Assembly (NCBI RefSeq): GCF_000009365.1
Contig: NC_008260.1
Location: 1,151,501-1,215,500, forward strand
DNA from: Alcanivorax borkumensis SK2
GTDB taxonomy: Bacteria > Pseudomonadota > Gammaproteobacteria > Pseudomonadales > Alcanivoracaceae
Direction: 5' to 3'
DNA length: 64,000 nt
The notes below the pieces were generated by a model, which ran no database searches, was not told where the DNA came from, and worked only from the letters and a program-made list of their open reading frames with translations. Shown in pieces: positions 37,523-46,345 of the stretch. Position numbers and translations under genes: made by a program. The number at the start of each line of letters is the position of its first letter. The first letter of the stretch is position 1.

Positions 37523-38311
37523 CTACTGGCGTGCGCCCCAGTCAATATAGAAACCACCGCCATCGGCGGCGTCATTGACGTCCTGAGCGGCTTGCTTTGT
37601 TGCTTCCTGTTGGGCCTGAGCCCGGGCCGCCCCCACGTTTTTGCTGGCTTCGTCTACAGTGTTCTGGGCCTTGCCCTGAGTGTCTTCAACGGCCTGGTCG
37701 GCCGACTCTCTGGCTTGATTAGCGGACTGTCGTGCCTCTTGTTTCATGCTATCGGCTTGCTTTTTTGCCGCCTGCTTTGGTGTGTCTTCACCGGCGATGA
37801 TGATGCGACCGGTTACCGGGTCGAAGCGAAACTCGCCTTCAGTGTTTGGAGTCGTCGGTGTTTCGGGGTTAGGGCCGGTTTGAGCCGGACTTTCTGCTGG
37901 CTTGGTGGCTTCTGGTGTGGAGGGAGCTGTAGGAGCTTCTGGCGCTGCGGGGGGAGTCGTAGTGGGTTCGAACGCATTGTCGGCCGGTGTGCTGGGTTGT
38001 GTGGCCGCTTTTTCTTGAATAGAGGGCAGGGCATCGACTTGTTGGCCAGAAACTGGGTCTGTTGCCGTATTCGCCGGGCGATTAACCACGGTGTGCAGAG
38101 TGGTATTGTTTTCGAAGTAAACAGTAAATCCGTCGTAATCCCAGCGGGTGATGGCCGGGCTGCCCACTGGCCCTTTACTTTGGTTGGGGGCACTAAATTG
38201 AGCTCGAACCTGAGATTGGGACATGCCACGCTGGGGAACATCGGCTGCCAGTGAGACAGTGGATATGACCAGCGCTGCTGAAGCCAGCATCGGTATTATT
38301 CTTATCTTCAT
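37523..38311 (-). CDS. periplasmic protein with Pro-rich linker and Ala/Gln-rich helical tail
   Basis: A 262-residue exported protein: signal peptide at 1-23 (cut after LAA), a small globular domain (about 24-80, RGMSQSQVRAQF and ITRWDYDGFTVYFEN) resembling short periplasmic proteins of pseudomonads, a Pro/Thr/Ala-rich linker (100-160), and a charged Ala/Gln helix (about 178-245) that resembles LEA or coiled-coil repeats. The tail may span or bind peptidoglycan. The combination is unusual and function is unknown. Divergent from lolC. Confidence 0.78.
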   Translation of the reverse strand: MKIRIIPMLASAALVISTVSLAADVPQRGMSQSQVRAQFSAPNQSKGPVGSPAITRWDYDGFTVYFENNTTLHTVVNRPANTATDPVSGQQVDALPSIQEKAATQPSTPADNAFEPTTTPPAAPEAPTAPSTPEATKPAESPAQTGPNPETPTTPNTEGEFRFDPVTGRIIIAGEDTPKQAAKKQADSMKQEARQSANQARESADQAVEDTQGKAQNTVDEASKNVGAARAQAQQEATKQAAQDVNDAADGGGFYIDWGARQ

Positions 38312-38479
38312 TTCTTCCCCCAGAAATATTTTATTTTCTTTCAGTATTAGAAAGTTAGGTAGGCTTATTCAACCATTTTGCTAGCTGGTGAACGCTGACA
38401 CCGATCACAAAGCGGCGTGCCGAGGCGTTTGTGCCAGTGGGCGTAGTATTTGCCTCGGGTTTCGGGTTAAATGCGCTGC

Positions 38480-39715
38480 ATGTTTCGACCTCTATCTTTC
38501 TATGTGGGGCTGCGCTATACCGGCGCCCGTGCCCGCAACAGTTTTATTTCGGTGATTACACTGATTTCGGCACTAGGCCTGATGTTGGGCGTAGCGGTGC
38601 TGATAACGGTGCTTTCAGTCATGAATGGCTTTGATCGTGAGTTGCAGACCCGCATTTTGGGCATGGTGACGCATCTGTCCGTGCATGGCCGCGAGCCAGT
38701 ACAGGATTGGCAGGCGTTGGCCAACCGGTTGGATCACCACGACCAGATTGAAGCGGTCGCGCCGTTTGTGCAGCTTGAAGGCATGCTAACTCACCGTGGC
38801 AATGTGGCCGGAGCGTTAATTAACGGGATTGACCCGGAGGCCGAGCGAAAGGTGTCCATCGTTGGTGACTTTATGCACCAAGGCGAGCTGGATAGCTTAG
38901 AGTCAGGTGAATTCGATGTGGTACTGGGCTATGGCTTGGCACGGCGGTTGGATGCGCAGTTGGGGGACAAGATAACCCTGGTGCTGCCGGAGGCCACCAT
39001 TTCACCCGCAGGGGTGATGCCCCGATTTAAGCGCTTTACCGTTACCGGTATTTTCCGGGTGCGGGCGGAAGTGGATTCCCTGTATGCCTATGTGAATGTG
39101 GCGGATGCGGCCAAGCTGGCCCGTCAGGCGGGCACGGTGCAGGGCGTGCGGTTGAAACTGAATGATCTGTTCAGTGCATCGAATCTGGGTTGGACGCTAC
39201 AGCAGGAACTGGGGCCGAATTATTACACTAGTGACTGGACGAGAAGCCACGGTAACCTTTTCCAAGCCATCAAGATGGAAAAAACCATGATGACGCTATT
39301 GCTTAGTTTTATTGTGGCGGTGGCGGCCTTCAACATCATATCCAGCCAGGTCATGTTGGTAACCGAGAAACGCGGCAATATTGCGGTATTGCGTACGTTG
39401 GGAGCCTCACCGGGCACCATCATGCGTATTTTCATGGTGCAAGGTACCTTGATTGGTGTGGCCGGGACGTTGTTAGGTACGGTGCTGGGTGTGTTGCTGG
39501 CCACCAATGTGAGCAATATTGCCGAGTGGGTGGAAAAAACCTTTAACACTCGTTTATTTGATGCCTATTTTGTGAATTATCTGCCGTCCGAGCTGCAGTG
39601 GTCTGATGTGGGCACTATTGTAAGTATCGCATTGTTTATCAGCTTTTCGGCCACCCTTTATCCTTCCTGGCGTGCCAGCCGGGTGCAACCGGCAGAGGCG
39701 TTGCGCTATGAATAA
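38480..39715 (+). CDS. lolC: lipoprotein-releasing ABC permease (LolC/LolE type)
   Basis: A 411-residue inner-membrane permease of the LolCDE complex, which extracts lipoproteins from the inner membrane. One N-terminal helix (about 22-45) is followed by a large periplasmic domain and three C-terminal helices (about 270-400). A SPAGVMPRFKRF segment near 180 resembles the LolC hook that docks LolA. Only this one permease accompanies lolD, with no separate lolE in the window, so a homodimeric LolF-like arrangement is possible. ATG 38480 is used; ATG 38471 is an alternative. Confidence 0.9.
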   Translation: MFRPLSFYVGLRYTGARARNSFISVITLISALGLMLGVAVLITVLSVMNGFDRELQTRILGMVTHLSVHGREPVQDWQALANRLDHHDQIEAVAPFVQLEGMLTHRGNVAGALINGIDPEAERKVSIVGDFMHQGELDSLESGEFDVVLGYGLARRLDAQLGDKITLVLPEATISPAGVMPRFKRFTVTGIFRVRAEVDSLYAYVNVADAAKLARQAGTVQGVRLKLNDLFSASNLGWTLQQELGPNYYTSDWTRSHGNLFQAIKMEKTMMTLLLSFIVAVAAFNIISSQVMLVTEKRGNIAVLRTLGASPGTIMRIFMVQGTLIGVAGTLLGTVLGVLLATNVSNIAEWVEKTFNTRLFDAYFVNYLPSELQWSDVGTIVSIALFISFSATLYPSWRASRVQPAEALRYE

Positions 39716-40394
39716 TTCAACGCCTGTTCTGCAAGCAAAGAAGCTGGTCAAGGCTTATGAAGAGGGTGACAACGAGCTGGAAGTATTGCGCGGTGTGGAG
39801 TTGACCGTAAATAAAGGCGACATCCTGGCGATTATTGGTGCCTCCGGTTCTGGCAAATCCACCTTGTTGAATCTATTGGGTGGGCTTGATCATGCGACCC
39901 GAGGTTCTGTGGCCATTGCGGGTACCTCAGTGGCGTCGTTGAACGACCGGGAAACCGGTCGACTACGTAACCGCTACTTGGGATTCGTCTACCAGTTTCA
40001 CCATCTTCTGCCTGAGTTTACCGCGCTGGAAAATGTGGCTATGCCATTATTGATCCGTGGAGACAAGCCGTCGGATTGTCAGGCTCGTTCCGCCGAGATT
40101 CTTGAGCGGGTGGGGCTGGGCCCCCGTCTCAAACACAAGCCTTCGGCGTTAAGCGGTGGTGAGCGTCAGCGGGTGGCCATTGCTCGTGCACTGGTGACAG
40201 AGCCTGCGCTGGTAATGGCAGATGAGCCCACTGGTAACCTGGATGAGCGAACGGCAGCGCAGGTGCAAGCCCTGATGATCGAATTAAATGAAAAACTGGG
40301 CACGGCGTTCATGATCGTGACCCACGACAGGGAGTTTGCCGCCCGCTGCCCGCAACAATACGAGCTACACGATGGGTTACTGCGGCGGCTCTGA
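39708..40394 (+). CDS. lolD: lipoprotein-releasing ABC ATPase LolD
   Basis: A 228-residue ATPase that powers lipoprotein release. Walker A GASGSGKST is near residue 43, the LolD/MacB signature LSGGERQRVAIARALV near 147, and Walker B LVMADEPTGNLD near 168. The start overlaps the permease stop by 8 bases, so the two are coupled. The 3' end converges with and overlaps the DUF2062 gene by 18 bases. Confidence 0.97.
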   Translation: MNNSTPVLQAKKLVKAYEEGDNELEVLRGVELTVNKGDILAIIGASGSGKSTLLNLLGGLDHATRGSVAIAGTSVASLNDRETGRLRNRYLGFVYQFHHLLPEFTALENVAMPLLIRGDKPSDCQARSAEILERVGLGPRLKHKPSALSGGERQRVAIARALVTEPALVMADEPTGNLDERTAAQVQALMIELNEKLGTAFMIVTHDREFAARCPQQYELHDGLLRRL

Positions 40395-40967
40395 ACCGCC
40401 GCGAGGCTCGTTGGTTTCGTTTTTTTTCTCTTCTTTGGCTTCTAATCGCGCGTCACGGCGCTGAGCCCGTGCGCGCCGGTGCGCGCGTAGATTCCAACTT
40501 CGAATTACAGCTAGCCGCCAGCTGACTTTTACTGCCATGTACGCTAATCCGCCAAACCCGAATGCGCATAGCATTGAACCTACCCATAATGGGATGAGCT
40601 GTTCCACAAACCAGGCGACGGTGATGCCTTCACCGCTGTGGGGCGGCATTCCCAGCAGCCAGGCGCCAATGCGGTAGGTGAAATAGAAAATCGGCACATA
40701 AGTCACTGGATTGGAAATCCATACCAGCATAATCGAAAGCGGCAGGTTGCAGTGGAAGCGCACCGCCAACAGGGCGGCCAACCCCATTTGCAGGGGGATA
40801 GGTAACAGACCGGAGAAGATACCGATAAAGGCTGCGCCGGCCAGTGAACGACGGTTAATGTGCCAAAGGTTTGGGTCCGATAGCACTTCCCCGAGAAAAC
40901 TCAACGACTTGGTTTGTCGAATACGTTCGGGTGTTGGCAGGTATTTGCGGAATATCCGTTTTGGCAT
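40377..40967 (-). CDS. DUF2062 membrane protein
   Basis: A 196-residue protein with three or four hydrophobic helices (about 45-68, 75-100, 120-145) containing the DUF2062 core ISNPVTYVPIFYFTYRIG near 85. The C-terminus is highly charged (Arg/Ala/Lys). The function of the family is not established; the location between lolD and comEC follows pseudomonads. Overlaps the lolD end by 18 bases. Confidence 0.85.
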   Translation of the reverse strand: MPKRIFRKYLPTPERIRQTKSLSFLGEVLSDPNLWHINRRSLAGAAFIGIFSGLLPIPLQMGLAALLAVRFHCNLPLSIMLVWISNPVTYVPIFYFTYRIGAWLLGMPPHSGEGITVAWFVEQLIPLWVGSMLCAFGFGGLAYMAVKVSWRLAVIRSWNLRAHRRARAQRRDARLEAKEEKKNETNEPRGGSEPPQ

Positions 40968-41280
40968 TAACTCGCATCTACTGGCTGAATCGGGAGCACA
41001 TGTGTAGCCCCGGTGCTTTCATGACAGCGGTATCTGGCTGCCGATGAAGGCACTCTACCAGTTTGGTGCTATGCCCGGTACGTTCGAGCCTGACATCGCC
41101 GGGAAAAAGTGGGATTAAGAAGGTATGGGTGATCTCTTCTTGTTCCCGCGGGCGCTATTATGCCCGCATCATTAAAGAAGGCATACTGCCACAAAGGCGA
41201 GGAAAGGAATTGTTGTTCCTATAGCAGCGCTGATTTCGCCGTTTACATGGGGTTGTGATAGATAAAACCGCGGAGCAAGG
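40968..41280. other. 313-base divergent promoter region of DUF2062 gene and comEC
   Basis: No gene is supported. A 6-bp hairpin (41148-41153 with 41162-41167) lies around a TATTAT that may be a -10 element, without a good -35. Nothing else recognisable was found. Confidence 0.45.
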
Positions 41281-43509
41281 ATGCGAATGTGGTTAACGAC
41301 CGCCGCTATCGTGGCGGGTTGCTGGCTGGGTGTATTGTGGCCACTACTGGTGTTAGCGGTTGTTGCAGCGGCTGGGATGTGGCGCTGTCGGGCCCTGTGG
41401 CTTGTGTGGTTAATAATTGGTTACGGTTTTGGCGTTTGGCAGCTGAATATAGGATTGATAAAGCGTCTGCCTGCTGATCAGGATCGGGCCGTAGTTAGCC
41501 TGCAGGGCGAAGTAGTGGATGTCCCGGTGACTCATCGTGAGTTTCGTTTTGGTCGCTGGCAATGGCGCCAGCAAATACTTTTTTTGGTGTGGGGAAGCGA
41601 GGAGTGGCCTGGAAAGCACCAAGTCGTGCTTAATAGCTATGCGCCGCCTGTGCTGCTGGGTGCGGGCGATCGGGTGAGGCTAACGGCGGAACTGAAGGTG
41701 CCGCGTGGCCTGTACAACCGCTTCGGTCCTGATCGCAGCCGTTCTGACCTCTCCGCGGGGATAGATGCCCGCGGTACCCTTAAGCAGATATCAGTGGAGG
41801 GGAATAACCGCGGTATTGCTGCCTGGCGTGAGCAGTTGTCTTACCGTGTGGAGGAGCGGGTCAGTGGTTCGCCCCTAGGCCAAGCAGTACTTCCTGCTCT
41901 GATCGTTGGCAATCGCTCCGGGCTGGAGGCGTCGCTGTGGCAAGCCTTCCAGGTAACGGGAGGCGCCCATCTATTGGCTATTTCCGGCCTGCATATCGCT
42001 ATTGTGGCCGGCTGGTTCTGGTGGTTGGGCCGGGTGGTGTTTGCCCCGGTTCTTCAGGCGTTGATGCCGGTATTGCGGCGATACTCTCAGCAGCATCTGG
42101 CTTGGGTGCCAGCTCTATTAGCGGCAACGGGGTATGCCGCATTGGCGGGATTTAGCCTTCCTACGGTGCGGGCATTGGTCATGCTGATAGTGGTGGCGTT
42201 GGCGCAGTGGTGGCGAGTGCCGATTTCGCTGGGGCGAGCATTGGCGTTGGCCTTGCTGGTGGTACTCATGATCATGCCGCTGGCGGCGCTGTCAGAAAGC
42301 CTGTGGTTATCCTTCGGGGCGGTGGCATTTATTGCCATGTTAACCCGCAGTCATGGTTCTTGGCGGTTAATCATACTGCTGCCTGTGGTAATGACGATGG
42401 CCAGCGCTGGGTTGTTTCATCAATGGACACCCAGCGCACCGCTGGCCAATCTTATATTGGTTCCCTTATACACTGTGTTGGTCATCCCGGCAGCCTTGCT
42501 CGGGGCGTTGCTGGACCAAACTTGGTTGCTGCAAGCGGCTGCGACAGGCGTGGAATTGTCTGTGTGGGTGATGACTTGGTTGGCGAACCAGGGGATACCG
42601 TCATGGCTCATGCTTCCTTCTACAGTGTCGGGCATTGTGTTGATGTTTGGCTTGATGCTTCTGCTGATGCCATTTGTTCCTTTTCCCAGACGATTGTTGC
42701 CGTTCTGTCTATTACCCTGGCTGACACAGCAACCAGAGCCTCTGGCGTCGGGGGAGTGGTCGCTGACAGCTTTCGATGTGGGGCAGGGGCTAGCGGTGGC
42801 AATACGAACCCGCGAGCATTTGCTGATCTATGACGCTGGGCCGTCCTGGCCGGGTGGCAGTGTTGCGGCACAGAGCATATCACCGTGGCTGTCTGTCACG
42901 GGGCAGAAGGTGGATCGCATGCTGATTAGTCATGGTGACAATGATCATGCTGGTGGCTTGGTAGACTTGCCGTCTGCGGTTGCCTTATTCAGTGGTGAGC
43001 CGCATCGAGTACCCGGTAGCCATTTTTGTCGGGCGGGGGATCGTTGGTCGTGGGATGGCGTCTCGTTCACGGTACTGTGGCCCCGAGAAACGGGTCTAAA
43101 GAGTAATGCGGCCAGTTGTGTATTGCATGTCGATGGTCCCTTTGGGTCCGTGTTGCTGCCCGGCGATATTGGCGTTCAGCAGGAATATCATTTGCTTGGA
43201 ACGTTGCCTTCGGTGGACCTGCTGGTGTTGGGGCACCATGGAAGTCAGTCCAGTACTAGCGCCGCGCTACTGCGGCAGTTACAGCCGCGCTTTGCTATCG
43301 TCAGTGCGGGTTACCGGAACCGGTTTAATCATCCTCATCCAGCGGTGTTGGGTCGGCTGGATAGCGCTGGCATCACCGTTCTGCGTACCGACAGAGATGG
43401 CATGATTGTGTTTCGGCAGGGGGGCGCAGATAATGTCCGGCTTATAACAAAATGGCGGCAAGCGTATGCCCGGCCTTGGCATGGGCCGGCCGTTTGGCGT
43501 CTCTGGTAA
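41281..43509 (+). CDS. comEC: DNA internalisation protein ComEC/Rec2
   Basis: A 742-residue membrane protein of natural transformation. Residues 1-60 hold two helices, followed by an OB-like domain (70-160) and the competence core with LLAISGLHIAIVAGWFW near 225 and further helices to about 470. The C-terminal metallo-beta-lactamase-like domain has ISHGDNDHAGG near 540 and GHHGSQSSTSA near 645, with HPHP near 685. It moves one DNA strand into the cytoplasm. No comEA or pilus gene is nearby. ATG 41281 follows CGGAGCAAGG. Confidence 0.95.
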   Translation: MRMWLTTAAIVAGCWLGVLWPLLVLAVVAAAGMWRCRALWLVWLIIGYGFGVWQLNIGLIKRLPADQDRAVVSLQGEVVDVPVTHREFRFGRWQWRQQILFLVWGSEEWPGKHQVVLNSYAPPVLLGAGDRVRLTAELKVPRGLYNRFGPDRSRSDLSAGIDARGTLKQISVEGNNRGIAAWREQLSYRVEERVSGSPLGQAVLPALIVGNRSGLEASLWQAFQVTGGAHLLAISGLHIAIVAGWFWWLGRVVFAPVLQALMPVLRRYSQQHLAWVPALLAATGYAALAGFSLPTVRALVMLIVVALAQWWRVPISLGRALALALLVVLMIMPLAALSESLWLSFGAVAFIAMLTRSHGSWRLIILLPVVMTMASAGLFHQWTPSAPLANLILVPLYTVLVIPAALLGALLDQTWLLQAAATGVELSVWVMTWLANQGIPSWLMLPSTVSGIVLMFGLMLLLMPFVPFPRRLLPFCLLPWLTQQPEPLASGEWSLTAFDVGQGLAVAIRTREHLLIYDAGPSWPGGSVAAQSISPWLSVTGQKVDRMLISHGDNDHAGGLVDLPSAVALFSGEPHRVPGSHFCRAGDRWSWDGVSFTVLWPRETGLKSNAASCVLHVDGPFGSVLLPGDIGVQQEYHLLGTLPSVDLLVLGHHGSQSSTSAALLRQLQPRFAIVSAGYRNRFNHPHPAVLGRLDSAGITVLRTDRDGMIVFRQGGADNVRLITKWRQAYARPWHGPAVWRLW

Positions 43510-43539
43510 TGTGATTTGTGCGAATGGGGAGAAGTTAAG

Positions 43540-44169
43540 GTGCAGGATCTTGTGCAGTCCGGAGGCTGGATGATGCTTCCGATCTTGATCTGTTCGGTGG
43601 TGGCGTTGGCTATTGTGGTAGAGCGCTTCTGGACCTTGCGGCCCAGTAAATTGGCACCGGCGGACACCGTGCCCCAAGTGCAGGCGTTGCTCAAGCGCGG
43701 TCTGCTCAACGAGAGCAACCTGGTAAAATTGCGTGACAGCTCACCGCTAGGGCGTATTCTGGCCACTGGCTTGGCCAATGCCCGACATGGTCGCGAAATC
43801 ATGAAAGAAAGTATTCAGGAAAGTGCCACGGGAGTGGTGCATGAACTGGAAAAATTTCTCAGCACGCTGGGGTCTATTGCGGCCATTACCCCATTGCTAG
43901 GGTTGCTTGGTACCGTGGTCGGGATGATCGATGTGTTTGCGGCCATCATGATCCACGGTACCGGTGATGCGGCACAGTTGGCTGGCGGTATTTCTCAAGC
44001 ATTGTTGACCACTGCTGCGGGCTTGGTTGTAGCGATTCCGGCCATTTTCTTTCATCGCTTCTTTGTACGTCGGGTGGAAGAAATCACTGTTGAGTTGGAG
44101 CAAAGCGCTGTTCACGTGGTGGATCTGGTGCACGGTGATCGTGAGGCAGAACCGGGGGACAAGGCGTGA
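43540..44169 (+). CDS. exbB: ExbB/TolQ-family proton channel protein
   Basis: A 209-residue MotA/TolQ/ExbB protein with three helices (about 10-30, 110-135, 150-175) and the typical GLLGTVVGMIDVF and ALLTTAAGLVVAIPA blocks. With ExbD it uses the proton gradient to drive a periplasmic partner. The GTG at 43540, after GGGGAGAAG, is chosen over the GTG at 43516. No tonB or tolA gene is adjacent; the gene instead begins an overlapping run with exbD, msbA and lpxK. Confidence 0.93.
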   Translation: MQDLVQSGGWMMLPILICSVVALAIVVERFWTLRPSKLAPADTVPQVQALLKRGLLNESNLVKLRDSSPLGRILATGLANARHGREIMKESIQESATGVVHELEKFLSTLGSIAAITPLLGLLGTVVGMIDVFAAIMIHGTGDAAQLAGGISQALLTTAAGLVVAIPAIFFHRFFVRRVEEITVELEQSAVHVVDLVHGDREAEPGDKA

Positions 44170-44591
44170 AATTTCCCCGGCCCAGCCAGGAGGAAATTAG
44201 CGTTAACCTAACACCTTTGATTGATGTGGTGTTTTTGCTGCTAATTTTTTTCATGGTATCGACGACGTTCGATGATAAAACGCAACTGTCGATTACCCTG
44301 CCGGAAGCGGACGGGGTTCCCTTAGCGCAGATAAATGATCAGGTTGAAGTGACCATTACCTCCACCGGCGATTACTTGGTGAACGGTGAGAGGCTTACTG
44401 CCAGTGACAGCAATAGCCTACGCACTGCATTGTTACGGCTAGGCCAGGATAAAGTGAACTACCCCTTACAAATTTACGCGGATGCCAATGTGGCCTATCA
44501 AGCGGTCGTGCGTGTTTATGACGTGGCCGGGCAACTGGGTTTTGTTAAGCTATCGCTCACCACTCGCGAATCTCCTAACGAGGCACAATGA
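44166..44591 (+). CDS. exbD: ExbD/TolR-family biopolymer transport protein
   Basis: A 141-residue protein with a single transmembrane helix (about 18-37) that contains the conserved proton-carrying Asp in LTPLIDVVFLLLIFFM, then a periplasmic domain. The GTG start sits in a GTGA overlap with the exbB stop, and its own stop overlaps msbA, so expression is tightly linked to lipid A export genes. Confidence 0.94.
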   Translation: MKFPRPSQEEISVNLTPLIDVVFLLLIFFMVSTTFDDKTQLSITLPEADGVPLAQINDQVEVTITSTGDYLVNGERLTASDSNSLRTALLRLGQDKVNYPLQIYADANVAYQAVVRVYDVAGQLGFVKLSLTTRESPNEAQ

Positions 44592-46336
44592 GTCAACCTA
44601 TTCCCCCTGAGGACGTGTGGCCAACCTACAAGCGGCTACTGAGTTATGTTCGTCCTTACTGGTTTATGCTGGTTATCAGCGTTATTGGCTATGCGTTATA
44701 TGCCGGCGCGCAAGCCGGGGCTGCCCAGCTGGCAGGGTATCTTGGGGATACCATTGTTAACCCAACCGATGCGCGGGTCTTGATCGTCTCTATTGCTCCT
44801 TTAGTGCTGGTGCTCTTCCAAGGGCTTGGCCAGTTCATGGGCAGTTATTCCATGAACTGGGTAGCTCAACAAATCGTCTACGTATTGCGCAATGATGTGT
44901 TCGAGCATGTTCTGAAACTTCCCCAGTCGGAATACCATCGCAACGCTTCCGGGCGCATCATGTCGAAGATTATCTTCGATGCCCAGCAGGTCACCAGTGC
45001 CGGTACGGATGCAATCATCGTGATTATTCGCGAAGGTCTGACGGTGATAGGGCTGTTCAGTTTTCTGCTATGGCAGAACTGGAAGCTGACGTTAATTCTG
45101 GTGACAGTGGTTCCTCTGATTGCACTGGTGATGAATATCACCAGTAAACGGTTCAGGAAAATTAGCCGTCGTATTCAGTCTTCCATGGCTAACATTACTC
45201 ACTTTTTGGGTGAGGCCATTGAAGGCAGTGGCGAGGTGAAAATTTTTGGTGGCCAGGCTCAGGAGGCAGACCGTTTTCATAACGTAAGTCGTAGCTTTGC
45301 CAAACAGAACGTGAAACTCAACGCTAGCAAGATCGCAAGCACGGTGATCGTGCAATTGTTTGTGGCGGTGGGTATTGGCTTCATTACTTATTTGTATATT
45401 CACCTGATGGGCGAAGATCTTACGGTGGGGGGCTTTCTGTCTTATATCACCGCTGCCGGCATGATCCAAAAACCGCTCAAGCAGCTCACGGATGTGAATG
45501 TGAAGGTTCAGCGCGGTGTCACCGGTGCTGCCAGTCTGTTTGAGCTGCTTGATACTGAGCAGGAAACGGATACGGGTACCTATACTGTAGCGACCAAGGT
45601 TGACGGCAATATCGACTTTGAAGGGGTGAGCTTTGGTTATGATCCGGCCTCACCGGTGGTGCGTCAGCTCAACTTTGCGATCAAGGCCGGGGAAACTGTG
45701 GCGCTGGTGGGGCGCTCCGGAGCAGGCAAAAGTACCATTAGCGCGATGCTGCCGCGCTTTTTTGATCCAGACCAAGGCCGTATTTTACTTGATGGTATTC
45801 CCTTGCAGGAGTATCAGCTGAGCGAGTTGAGAAACCAGATTGCGATGGTGAGTCAGCGAGTTGTTCTGTTTAACGACAGCGTGCGTAACAATATTGCCTA
45901 CGGTGAGCTACGCAGCTCAGACGATGCGTCCATCATAAAAGCAGCAAAGGACGCCCATGCCTGGTCCTTTATTGAGCAGCTTGAACATGGCTTGGATACC
46001 TTGTTGGGCCAAGACGGTGTGCAATTGTCCGGTGGTCAGCGTCAGCGCATTGCGATTGCGCGGGCGTTGCTCAAGGATGCCCCGGTTTTGATTCTTGACG
46101 AAGCGACCAGTGCACTGGACTCTGAGTCCGAACACCATATCCAGCAGGCGCTGGAGCAGGTGATGCAAGGCCGCACTACCTTGGTCATTGCCCATCGCCT
46201 GTCTACCATTGAAAAAGCGGATCGCATTATGGTGCTTGATCAAGGCCAGTTGATTGAGCAGGGTTCCCACCAGCAATTACTGGAAAAAAACGGGCTGTAT
46301 ACGCAAATGTACCGGATGAACTTTTCCGAGGAGTAA
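44588..46336 (+). CDS. msbA: lipid A export ABC transporter MsbA
   Basis: A 582-residue half-transporter that flips lipid A-core across the inner membrane. Six helices occupy about 25-315; the ATPase domain has Walker A GRSGAGKST near 381, signature LSGGQRQRIAIARALL near 481 and Walker B VLILDEATSALD near 502. ATGA overlap with exbD. lpxK starts 9 bases after its stop, as in enterobacteria. Confidence 0.97.
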   Translation: MSQPIPPEDVWPTYKRLLSYVRPYWFMLVISVIGYALYAGAQAGAAQLAGYLGDTIVNPTDARVLIVSIAPLVLVLFQGLGQFMGSYSMNWVAQQIVYVLRNDVFEHVLKLPQSEYHRNASGRIMSKIIFDAQQVTSAGTDAIIVIIREGLTVIGLFSFLLWQNWKLTLILVTVVPLIALVMNITSKRFRKISRRIQSSMANITHFLGEAIEGSGEVKIFGGQAQEADRFHNVSRSFAKQNVKLNASKIASTVIVQLFVAVGIGFITYLYIHLMGEDLTVGGFLSYITAAGMIQKPLKQLTDVNVKVQRGVTGAASLFELLDTEQETDTGTYTVATKVDGNIDFEGVSFGYDPASPVVRQLNFAIKAGETVALVGRSGAGKSTISAMLPRFFDPDQGRILLDGIPLQEYQLSELRNQIAMVSQRVVLFNDSVRNNIAYGELRSSDDASIIKAAKDAHAWSFIEQLEHGLDTLLGQDGVQLSGGQRQRIAIARALLKDAPVLILDEATSALDSESEHHIQQALEQVMQGRTTLVIAHRLSTIEKADRIMVLDQGQLIEQGSHQQLLEKNGLYTQMYRMNFSEE

Positions 46337-46345
46337 TCGGGCGAC

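Noticed and set aside
37502..38254. 250-codon plus-strand frame opposite the periplasmic protein gene
   Set aside because: Cys/Gly/Leu-rich shadow; the minus strand has a clear signal peptide and ordered domains.
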